Of a stretch of 16,914 nt of DNA, positions 8,453-14,696 are shown piece after piece. The notes under the pieces were generated by a model that was not told where the DNA came from, did no database searches, and saw only the letters and a program-made list of their open reading frames with translations. The position numbers and the translations under genes were made by a program. Source of the stretch: an uncultured Granulosicoccaceae bacterium (GTDB lineage: Bacteria > Pseudomonadota > Gammaproteobacteria > Granulosicoccales > Granulosicoccaceae); NCBI GenBank assembly GCA_937951695.1, contig CALFBL010000167.1, forward strand, positions 1-16,914, given 5' to 3'. The stretch's first letter is position 1. Each line of letters opens with the position of its first letter.

Positions 8453-8468
8453 AGGTTTAACCAAACCT
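8453..8468. promoter_or_regulatory. Small inverted repeat in the gyrB-prlC spacer
   Basis: AGGTTT (8453-8458) and AAACCT (8463-8468) are perfect 6-bp arms around 4 nt in the 167-bp spacer. A TATGAT-like sequence on the minus strand lies just beyond it towards prlC, so it could overlap a prlC promoter. I see no T-tract and no convincing -35/-10 pair in this spacer. Confidence 0.25.
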
Positions 8469-8560
8469 CAGAAGATTGCACTCCCCATCAATCCAGCCTC
8501 TAATACGAAATTTCCGCAACAAGGTTTACGACGAGCGATCAGAGGTATGCGCGGCCATCA

Positions 8561-10993
8561 CTAAACATCGAGGTTGGCAACTTCCAAAGCATTTCTCTCA
8601 ATAAAATCTCGACGCGGTTCAACCTGATCACCCATTAACGTATCGAACACCTCATCGGCAATCATGGCGTCATCAATACTGACTTGCAGCATGCGACGTG
8701 CCTCGGGGTCCATCGTGGTTTCCCACAACTGTTCCGGGTTCATTTCCCCCAAGCCTTTGTAACGCTGTATGTTCAACCCACGCTTGGATTCTTCTATCAA
8801 CCAATCCATGACCTCCTTGAACGTCTCTACCGATTGAGTACGCTCCCCTCGAGACACAGTTGCACCCTCCCCGATCATCCCGTCTAGCTTCTCAGCCAAA
8901 CTGGCAATGCTTGCGTAGTCAGGAGCTTTGAAAAAAGACGGCTCAAGAACGTATTTACGATCGTTGCCGTGTACACGGACGTTTAACTGTACACCGAACA
9001 GCCCCTCGTCCTCCGGTGTTTCTAGTTCATACTTTCGCGCTTGCGAACCCGATTCATTCAGAATAGATTGAAGTTTTTTACCGTAAGTGTGCACAGCCGA
9101 CTGATCACCCAATTGATCAATTTTCAAAGGCGCAAAATTAATCATCGTCTCCACGATGTCGCGGTTAAGCTTTCTCTCCATCCGGTTGAATAGCAATGTG
9201 ATGCGCATGTATTCATGAGCCAATGCTTCCAGAGCAGAATCTGAAATGCTAGGTGCACCCTCATTGACCGCGAGCTTTGCATTTTCCAATGCCAGCTGCA
9301 ACAGGTATGCATTTAACTCCGCGTCGTCTTTGACGTAACGCTCCTGCTTACCTTTCTTGACTTTGTACAGTGGAGGCTGCGCGATGTATATGTGCCCACG
9401 ACGAATGAGTTCTGGCATTTGACGGTAAAAAAACGTCAACAGTAGTGTACGGATGTGAGAACCGTCGACATCCGCATCGGTCATGATAACGATGTAGTGG
9501 TAGCGCAACTTGTCGGCATCAAATTCATCTCGACCAATCCCACAACCTAACGCAGTAATTAGGGTGCCCACCTCAGCTGACTGCAACATTTTGTCGAAAC
9601 GTGCTTTTTCAACATTTAAAATTTTGCCGCGCAGAGGCAATATGGCCTGACGACGACGATCTCTGCCCTGCTTCGCAGAGCCTCCAGCGGAATCACCCTC
9701 TACCAGATAGATTTCCGATTTTGCAGGATCTCTTTCTTGACAGTCCGCCAGCTTACCTGGCAACCCGGCGATATCCAGAGCGCCTTTGCGCCGAGTCATT
9801 TCACGTGCTTTACGCGCCGCTTCCCGCGCCCGAGCCGCATCAAGAATTTTTGCCGTAATGGCTTTGGCTTCGGTTGGATTCTCTTGCAGAAAGTCGTGCA
9901 TGAATTCACCGAGAACCGACTCCACACAACCTTTTACTTCCGACGACACCAGTTTGTCTTTTGTTTGGGATGAAAACTTAGGATCCGGCACTTTCACTGA
10001 CAATACCGCGGTAAGACCCTCACGAGCATCATCACCGGTTGTTGAAACCTTGGCCTTTGCCATCGCACCACTGGCTTCCATGTATTGGTTGAGCGAACGG
10101 GTCATAGCCGCACGAAAACCAGCCATGTGAGTCCCGCCATCACGCTGTGGGATGTTGTTGGTGAAGCAGTAGATGTTTTCCTGGTATGAATCCGTCCACT
10201 GCAGTGCCACCTCAACTGCAACATCGTCCTTCGTGCCCAACGTGTGGAGAATGGTTTGATGTGCACCGGTCTTCTTTCTGTTCAAGTGCTCTACAAACGC
10301 ACTGATGCCACCTTCGTACTCGAATGTGTCTGTCTGGTCGCTGCGCTTATCCAGAAGATTGATACGCACACCGCTATTGAGAAACGACAGCTCACGAAGG
10401 CGCTTGGATAATATTTCATAGACAAACAGGATGTTCGTAAACGTTTGGGCGCTGGGCTTGAAGTGGATCTCGGTACCGGTTTGGTCGGTTTCGCCCACCA
10501 CTTTCAAATCGCCAACTGGCTTGCTCTCTCGATACTCTTGCTCATGGCGTTTGCCATCGCGACAAATCGTCATTTTCAGCCATTCGCTGAGCGCGTTAAC
10601 TACCGAGATGCCCACACCGTGCAATCCACCCGAGACTTTGTACGAGTTATCGTCGAACTTGCCGCCCGCATGCAGCACGGTCATGATCACCTCAGCCGCT
10701 GATCTTCCTTCCTCAGGATGAATGTCTGTGGGTATTCCCCGCCCATCATCTGACACGCTCACCGATTCATCAGGGTGAATAATGACATTAACCGCACTGC
10801 AATGCCCAGCCAAAGCCTCATCTATGGAGTTATCCACAACCTCGAACACCATGTGGTGCAGGCCCGTGCCGTCATCGGTGTCCCCGATGTACATGCCCGG
10901 ACGCTTTCGCACTGCATCAAGACCCTTCAATACTTTGATGTTCGAAGAGTCATAACTTTGATTGTTCGAGTCGTCGTTTTTGTCGTCTGACAT
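8561..10993 (-). CDS. gyrB: DNA gyrase subunit B
   Basis: This is the ATPase subunit of type II topoisomerase gyrase, which introduces negative supercoils together with GyrA. The 810 residues compare with 804 in E. coli, so the C-terminal insert typical of proteobacteria is present. The GHKL ATPase domain carries catalytic Glu51 and Asn55 in FEVVDNSIDEAL, DDGRGIP at 82-88 and GGLHGVG at 122-128, and the QTK loop lies near 343. The TOPRIM domain has EGDSAGG at 432-438 and DADVDGSHIR at 506-515. Asp434 and Lys457 at the classic quinolone-related positions are unaltered. The N-terminal SYDSSNIKVLKGLDAVRKRP supports the start, with about ten extra acidic residues before it. It normally follows recF closely, but here a 1.28-kb non-coding gap separates them, so it probably has its own promoter. 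Confidence 0.99.
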   Translation of the reverse strand: MSDDKNDDSNNQSYDSSNIKVLKGLDAVRKRPGMYIGDTDDGTGLHHMVFEVVDNSIDEALAGHCSAVNVIIHPDESVSVSDDGRGIPTDIHPEEGRSAAEVIMTVLHAGGKFDDNSYKVSGGLHGVGISVVNALSEWLKMTICRDGKRHEQEYRESKPVGDLKVVGETDQTGTEIHFKPSAQTFTNILFVYEILSKRLRELSFLNSGVRINLLDKRSDQTDTFEYEGGISAFVEHLNRKKTGAHQTILHTLGTKDDVAVEVALQWTDSYQENIYCFTNNIPQRDGGTHMAGFRAAMTRSLNQYMEASGAMAKAKVSTTGDDAREGLTAVLSVKVPDPKFSSQTKDKLVSSEVKGCVESVLGEFMHDFLQENPTEAKAITAKILDAARAREAARKAREMTRRKGALDIAGLPGKLADCQERDPAKSEIYLVEGDSAGGSAKQGRDRRRQAILPLRGKILNVEKARFDKMLQSAEVGTLITALGCGIGRDEFDADKLRYHYIVIMTDADVDGSHIRTLLLTFFYRQMPELIRRGHIYIAQPPLYKVKKGKQERYVKDDAELNAYLLQLALENAKLAVNEGAPSISDSALEALAHEYMRITLLFNRMERKLNRDIVETMINFAPLKIDQLGDQSAVHTYGKKLQSILNESGSQARKYELETPEDEGLFGVQLNVRVHGNDRKYVLEPSFFKAPDYASIASLAEKLDGMIGEGATVSRGERTQSVETFKEVMDWLIEESKRGLNIQRYKGLGEMNPEQLWETTMDPEARRMLQVSIDDAMIADEVFDTLMGDQVEPRRDFIERNALEVANLDV

Positions 10994-11026
10994 GATTCGC
11001 CGTTAGGGTAAAACTATAACCCTCTG

Positions 11027-11032
11027 ATTATA
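11027..11032 (-). promoter_or_regulatory. Possible -10 box for gyrB
   Basis: The minus strand reads TATAAT 33 bp before the gyrB ATG. No TTGACA-like hexamer is seen at 16-18 bp. A second TATAGT lies nearer the gene. A dedicated gyrB promoter is expected because of the long gap to recF. Confidence 0.4.
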
Positions 11033-11219
11033 CTTCAATTCTCCAATCCCATTTGATGTTTCTGGTACAAACCATGGTGTACTATTATCCGGAAATAACG
11101 TTAAAATTCAATAACTTAGATGCACAGCAAGATACAAACCTAACGAGCCAAACGATTTGGTCATAGTCGCGTGTCTGACAAATCCCAATGAACGCATTAA
11201 CAACCGCTCTTGACGCCTA

Positions 11220-11274
11220 AAGAGATTTAGAACTGCCCCAGTTCGCTGGGGTTGAACGCTAATCTCTTGTTTTT
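11220..11274 (+). terminator. Nested hairpin with T-tract
   Basis: The outer arms are AAGAGATTTAG (11220-11230) and CTAATCTCTT (11259-11268), pairing with one bulged T. The inner stem is CCCCAG (11236-11241) and CTGGGG (11246-11251) around a TTCG tetraloop. Five T follow at 11270-11274. It would terminate plus-strand transcripts coming from the parS side if read in the direction shown only when transcription enters from the gyrB side; no gene feeding it is visible. Confidence 0.4.
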
Positions 11275-11303
11275 GGCCTGCCCCGGTGCGCTAGGGGCGG
11301 GCC
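11275..11303. repeat. GC-rich hairpin
   Basis: GGCCTGCCCC (11275-11284) pairs with GGGGCGGGCC (11294-11303) through ten positions including one G-T wobble, around a 9-nt loop. It lies immediately after the T-tract of the previous hairpin and belongs to the same repeat element. Confidence 0.6.
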
Positions 11304-11442
11304 TTCCAAACCCGTCCCCACTCAACTGGCCCAGTTTAAAGAGATTTAGCCTTGACCCCTTTCCTACGCACACACCCTCACGCCGATCCGATCGGCATTC
11401 GCGCTGCGTACTGTTACCGGCAACTTCAGTCCTGTTCAATGA

Positions 11443-11458
11443 TGTTTCACGTGAAACA
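11443..11458. other. parS: parS site 1 (ParB-binding centromere site)
   Basis: TGTTTCACGTGAAACA is a perfect 16-bp palindrome identical to the well-known bacterial parS consensus bound by ParB. A degenerate partner starts 65 bp to the right, at 11508. Confidence 0.93.
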
Positions 11459-11507
11459 ACGATGCGTACTTTCACCCAGTGATCAAACCAACGTCATTGT
11501 TGACCGA

Positions 11508-11523
11508 TGCTTCACGCGGAATG
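11508..11523. other. Degenerate parS-like site
   Basis: TGCTTCACGCGGAATG matches the parS consensus at 11 of 16 positions; the left half is nearly intact and the right half is decayed. Alone this would be weak. Its start is exactly 65 bp from site 1, the same spacing as in both other pairs, which raises its credibility. Confidence 0.4.
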
Positions 11524-11854
11524 CGAGGGATTAGTGCATGGTGTGGTCCTTTCAAACGATCTGGAATCAAGGAACTAGCGGAGAAGCCAGGCAAAAAAAT
11601 ATCTGTTTCCGTGCAACGTAGAATGTTTGTTTAAAAGTGCTGTTTAAAGCCGACTGCTTTTGCTGCAATGAATAGGGACGATTGCTTCAGATGAAAACCC
11701 AAAAACGCCGCTAGTTTCAGTCGCAGTTTCCCGGAAGCAGCGGAACGAACCCCTCGAACCAGCGAGTTAGCCTGAGCACTGGCTGGAACGTTCGGTTGGA
11801 TTAGGTGATCGCGGTACGAGACGATCGTTCGCGAGTAGCCGACTGTCTCGATAA

Positions 11855-11870
11855 TGTTTCACGTGAAACA
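11855..11870. other. parS: parS site 2, within a longer palindrome
   Basis: This is a perfect consensus parS 16-mer, identical to site 1. The symmetry continues four bases outward on each side (ATAA before, TTAT after), giving a 24-bp perfect palindrome at 11851-11874. It starts 65 bp before site 3. Confidence 0.93.
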
Positions 11871-11919
11871 TTATCCCCAATATATACGGTTCAGTACGGA
11901 TAAATCACTGCCCAAACAA

Positions 11920-11935
11920 TGTTCCACGTGGAACA
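11920..11935. other. parS: parS site 3, C/G variant
   Basis: TGTTCCACGTGGAACA is a perfect 16-bp palindrome. It is the variant form resembling pseudomonad parS sites, with C and G in place of T and A at positions 5 and 12. Confidence 0.9.
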
Positions 11936-12186
11936 AGCAGTCAACCGTCATACCACCGACTTACACCGGTTCTAACGCAGAGCACTCTTATGAGAAACGC
12001 CGACAACTGTGTGATCGACATCGGAAAACCCTGGAACGGCTTTTACGCAAGATCCCGGTCATGCAAACCTCCAACGCGACTCGTCCACGCTTATTGTTTC
12101 CCAGACCCGGAACCCACGCTCTGCAGCCTGATGCAAACAGCCGACAAAGAACATCGTGAGCCGTTCAAGCAAACCGAGGACTCATT

Positions 12187-12202
12187 GGTTTCACGTGAAA
12201 CA
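12187..12202. other. parS: parS site 4
   Basis: GGTTTCACGTGAAACA matches the consensus at 15 of 16 positions; only the first base differs. It starts 65 bp before site 5. Confidence 0.88.
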
Positions 12203-12251
12203 TGGAAAGCGCGGAAGTAGGCTAGGGAGGTATCGCTCTTTAATTTCACGA

Positions 12252-12267
12252 TGTTCCACGTGAAACA
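12252..12267. other. parS: parS site 5, hybrid form, beside the recF stop
   Basis: TGTTCCACGTGAAACA has one half of the C type and one half of the T type, and fits TGTTNCACGTGAAACA. It ends 5 bp from the recF stop codon. An extra half-site, TTTCACG, lies just before it at 12244-12250. Confidence 0.9.
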
Positions 12268-12272
12268 TAAAA

Positions 12273-13331
12273 TCAAAGCCGTGAAAGTCCACCATCCACC
12301 AGGTTAAAGTTCACCGCCTGATCCAACACCTCGGTACCCGCAATGAATACCTGAGTAGGCCTCGATGCTAGCAAGTCCAAAACTCGCGAAACATTTTCCT
12401 GATCAAGCTCTGACGCCAAGTCATCACACAACACAATGGCATGTCGTGATTCATCCTCATGCAGCACCTCGAGTTGCGCCAGGTGCAGGGCATAAACTAC
12501 TAATTTTTGCTGACCACGTGACAAGACTTGGCGAGCAGGGTGATCACCCACATTCATTACTAGTTCTGCGCGATGTGGGCCATCGGTTGTGGTTCGAAAC
12601 CGTTGGTGTTGTCGAAGGTTGTTATCGAGCGTGTCCAGTAGCGATCGTTCTTCGCTGAAGCCACGTTTGTAGGACAGGTTTACCGTGAAACTCGTCGTTA
12701 GTTCTTCGAGTAAATTGTTAAAATAGGGTTGTAACTTACTTAAATAATTAGAACGTTGCTCATCAATCCATGATCCCGCTGCTGCAAATTCATTGTTCCA
12801 GCTGATCACTTCAGCCTCTGAAACACCGCTTCTTAGTGCTTGGTTGCGTTGCGCCAATGCACGCCTGAAAATTTTCCACTGGGTGAAGAAGTCGGGGTTT
12901 TCATGAAACGTCCCCCAATCGATGAACTGACGCCTTGCGGTGGGGCCGTCCTGGATCAACGCGTGGCTATCGGATGTCAATGTTTTGACAGGTATAGCGC
13001 GACTGATAACCGCGATACTTCGTACTGGCTCGTAATTCATGCGCAATTCAACATCGCCAGCGTTATTACGTTTCATCCCACAGCGGTGTTCTCGCTGTTG
13101 TCGATCTTTGAGCAACCCAGACACGGTAAAGCTTTCGGCGTTGTGTGCTATGAGTTCGCGCGCTTTCCGGGTTCGGAATGAATGACCCGCCGATAAGGTA
13201 TGTATCGCTTCCAGAATACTCGATTTACCAGCCCCGTTGGGACCGACGATGGCGTTAAGGCCGGCACTGGGTGCGAAGTTAAGTGAACTCAGATTGCGAA
13301 AGTCTATGACTTGAAACTGGGTCAGGATCAC
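12273..13331 (-). CDS. recF: DNA replication and repair protein RecF
   Basis: RecF is an SMC/ABC-like ATPase that, with RecO and RecR, loads RecA at gapped DNA. The 352 residues compare with 357 in E. coli. The N-terminal ILTQFQVIDFRNL is typical, Walker A GPNGAGKS is at 30-37, QDGPTARRQFIDWGTFH is near 127-143, the ABC signature LSRGQQK is at 270-276, and Walker B with D-loop AIVLCDDLASELD is at 298-310. The start is GTG at 13331, overlapping the dnaN TGA (GTGA), so translation is coupled to dnaN. The stop lies 5 bp from a parS site rather than next to gyrB. Confidence 0.98.
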   Translation of the reverse strand: MILTQFQVIDFRNLSSLNFAPSAGLNAIVGPNGAGKSSILEAIHTLSAGHSFRTRKARELIAHNAESFTVSGLLKDRQQREHRCGMKRNNAGDVELRMNYEPVRSIAVISRAIPVKTLTSDSHALIQDGPTARRQFIDWGTFHENPDFFTQWKIFRRALAQRNQALRSGVSEAEVISWNNEFAAAGSWIDEQRSNYLSKLQPYFNNLLEELTTSFTVNLSYKRGFSEERSLLDTLDNNLRQHQRFRTTTDGPHRAELVMNVGDHPARQVLSRGQQKLVVYALHLAQLEVLHEDESRHAIVLCDDLASELDQENVSRVLDLLASRPTQVFIAGTEVLDQAVNFNLVDGGLSRL

Positions 13332-14431
13332 AGACGCATTGGCATAACGACGTACTGACAGTTGGTGTCCTGTTCAGGCGTTATAAGCGCACTGCTGTTG
13401 CCATCCTTTAGGTTCAGTACGGCGTTTTCGGTTTCGATAGCCGACAGCACATCCAATAAATACTGCACATTAAAGCCAATTTCCGCAGAATCGCCCGCGT
13501 AATCCACCTCCAGCTCATCGACAGCTTCTTCTTGTTCAGGATTATTCGTTGTAATGATCAAGACACCAGTTCGCAGTGCCAACCTTATTCCGCGATACTT
13601 CTCGTTCGATAACACGGACGCTCGGGTGAGTGCTTGCCTGAGTGTGTTGCAATCAATCACCAGAGCCTTGTTGCTATCGGTGGGGATAACCCGAGTGTAG
13701 TCAGGGAAATTGCCATCGATCAGTTTACTGGTCAGACGAACATCATTTAGATTGATTTGTAATTGCTGCGACGTAATGTGAATCGACAACACGTCATCAG
13801 ACGCTGCGGTTGCCAGCAGGCGTTGCAATTCAGAGATGGTCTTGCGTGGCACGATTGCTCGAACCGGTATTTCAGGTTCGGCATCGGTGGCACATTGTGA
13901 GTAGGCGAGGCGATGACCGTCAGTGGCTACACACGATAAGCGCTGAGAACCGATTTCCAGCAACAAACCATTTAGATAGAACCGAACGTCCTGTTGGGCC
14001 ATTGAAAATGCGGTGGCTTGCAACGACTTTTGCAGTTCTGCAACGGTCAAAGACACCCGTTGTGCATTATTTAGCACATGGGATTCAGGAAACTCGTTAG
14101 CGGGCAATGTGGCCAGTGTAAATCGGCTTCTACCGGATTTCACTTTCGCTTTGTCGCCTTCAACGTCCACATCCACTCGAGCAGAGTCTGGCAAATGGCG
14201 GCATATGTCGTAAAACTTTCTGGCAGGGACTGTCACGGAGCCAGGCACATCAACGTGGATATGGGCCGTTGATTGAAGCTCGATTTCGGAATCATTAGCA
14301 GTCATGACGACCTGATCGCCTGCCTGAATAAGAATGTTGCCAAGAATAGCTAATGTCTGTTTACGTTCAACTGCACCGATGATGTGTTGTATCGATCCAA
14401 GCAAACTTTCTCGTTGAGCGCTGAATTTCAT
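13328..14431 (-). CDS. dnaN: DNA polymerase III beta subunit (sliding clamp)
   Basis: This is the ring-shaped processivity clamp that tethers Pol III and other partners to DNA. The 367 residues agree with the family (366 in E. coli). The start MKFSAQRESLL matches the family's MKF beginning, and TLAILGNILIQ is near 25-35. The second-domain block FYLNGLLLEIGSQRLSCVATDGHRLAYS is clearly seen, and the C-terminus YVVMPMRL is the classic clamp ending. AGGT lies a few bases upstream of the ATG. The gene begins 265 bp from the dnaA stop across the oriC-like spacer, and it overlaps recF by 4 bp. Confidence 0.99.
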   Translation of the reverse strand: MKFSAQRESLLGSIQHIIGAVERKQTLAILGNILIQAGDQVVMTANDSEIELQSTAHIHVDVPGSVTVPARKFYDICRHLPDSARVDVDVEGDKAKVKSGRSRFTLATLPANEFPESHVLNNAQRVSLTVAELQKSLQATAFSMAQQDVRFYLNGLLLEIGSQRLSCVATDGHRLAYSQCATDAEPEIPVRAIVPRKTISELQRLLATAASDDVLSIHITSQQLQINLNDVRLTSKLIDGNFPDYTRVIPTDSNKALVIDCNTLRQALTRASVLSNEKYRGIRLALRTGVLIITTNNPEQEEAVDELEVDYAGDSAEIGFNVQYLLDVLSAIETENAVLNLKDGNSSALITPEQDTNCQYVVMPMRL

Positions 14432-14501
14432 GGGTACCTAAAGAAAAGATTTTTCTTATTGATTACTAATGTTTACTGTTATTATTAGGGCTACCAAGCT
14501 G

Positions 14502-14510
14502 TGTGGATAA
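14502..14510 (-). promoter_or_regulatory. DnaA box, perfect
   Basis: The plus strand reads TGTGGATAA, the complement of the consensus TTATCCACA. It is preceded by AAGCTG, a context partly repeated before the box at 14602. Confidence 0.8.
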
Positions 14511-14602
14511 CTCTTTAAAAGTCATTAAAATCAACGATATACTTCAATGATAACTACCGTTCAAACCTTACTCACAAATGCGGTTTAAGCTGTGTGTGGA
14601 AT

Positions 14603-14633
14603 GTGGATAACTTTCGCTCTGAAAGTTATCCAC
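14603..14633. repeat. Perfect 13-bp inverted repeat joining two DnaA boxes
   Basis: GTGGATAACTTTC (14603-14615) and GAAAGTTATCCAC (14621-14633) are exact reverse complements around the 5-nt loop GCTCT. The arms contain the DnaA boxes TGTGGATAA (14602-14610) and TTATCCACT (14626-14634) facing each other. No T-tract follows on either strand, so a terminator is less likely than an origin element or cruciform. Confidence 0.85.
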
Positions 14634-14647
14634 TGCGTATAACGAGG

Positions 14648-14656
14648 ATATCCACA
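14648..14656 (+). promoter_or_regulatory. DnaA box, one mismatch
   Basis: ATATCCACA differs from TTATCCACA only at the first base. It is followed by GCTTATCCC, which may be a further weak site. It lies close to the dnaA stop. Confidence 0.55.
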
Positions 14657-14696
14657 GCTTATCCCGCCCCCACACTCTACTCTTGTTTGTGCCGTT

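Larger units (their letters stand above)
11218..11349. repeat. Permuted hairpin-rich repeat element
   Basis: A 13-mer TAAAGAGATTTAG occurs at 11218-11230 and 11337-11349. A second 13-mer, AACTGCCCCAGTT at 11231-11243, recurs as AACTGGCCCAGTT at 11324-11336. The order is A-B in the left copy and B-A in the right copy. An inverted version of A (CTAATCTCTT) lies at 11259-11268, and two GC-rich hairpins occupy the interior. It resembles a small palindromic repeat (REP/BIME-like) or a structured RNA. I cannot name a family. Confidence 0.6.
10994..12272. other. 1.28-kb recF-gyrB intergenic region, centromere-like
   Basis: No convincing protein-coding gene is present here on either strand: the short open frames lack family motifs and good ribosome sites, and several overlap palindromes. 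The gap contains, from gyrB towards recF, a putative gyrB promoter, a hairpin-rich repeat element (11218-11349), a short palindrome GCCGAT/ATCGGC (11382-11396), and a cluster of parS-type sites from 11443 to 12267. The part from 11524 to 11850 shows only weak inverted repeats such as CGAGAC (11817-11822) with GTCTCG (11845-11850). recF and gyrB are usually adjacent, so the space appears kept for segregation or origin functions. Confidence 0.75.
14432..14696. other. oriC: oriC-like dnaA-dnaN spacer
   Basis: The 265-bp spacer holds two perfect DnaA boxes (14502-14510, 14602-14610) and two with one mismatch (14626-14634, 14648-14656). AT-rich stretches at about 14440-14488 and 14511-14563 are candidate unwinding elements. 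A small inverted repeat AAGAAAA/TTTTCTT lies at 14441-14457 just before dnaN. The dnaN promoter must also lie here. Origins are known next to dnaA on either side in different bacteria, so this is a strong candidate and not proof. Confidence 0.7.

Noticed and set aside
11227..11475. Minus-strand open frame of 82 codons in the recF-gyrB gap
   Set aside because: It runs through the hairpin repeat element and a parS site, its composition follows those palindromes, and there is no recognisable domain or good ribosome site.
11871..11879. TTATCCCCA as a DnaA box in the parS region
   Set aside because: It has one mismatch in a core position and partly belongs to the extended palindrome of parS site 2. 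No other good boxes lie nearby.
11854..12220. Plus-strand open frames over the parS cluster
   Set aside because: One starts inside a parS palindrome. Neither shows family motifs or a ribosome site, and both look like chance frames in non-coding DNA.
12515..12520. CACGTG core inside recF
   Set aside because: The flanks (CTGAC before, ACAAG after) do not match the parS arms, and it is within coding sequence.
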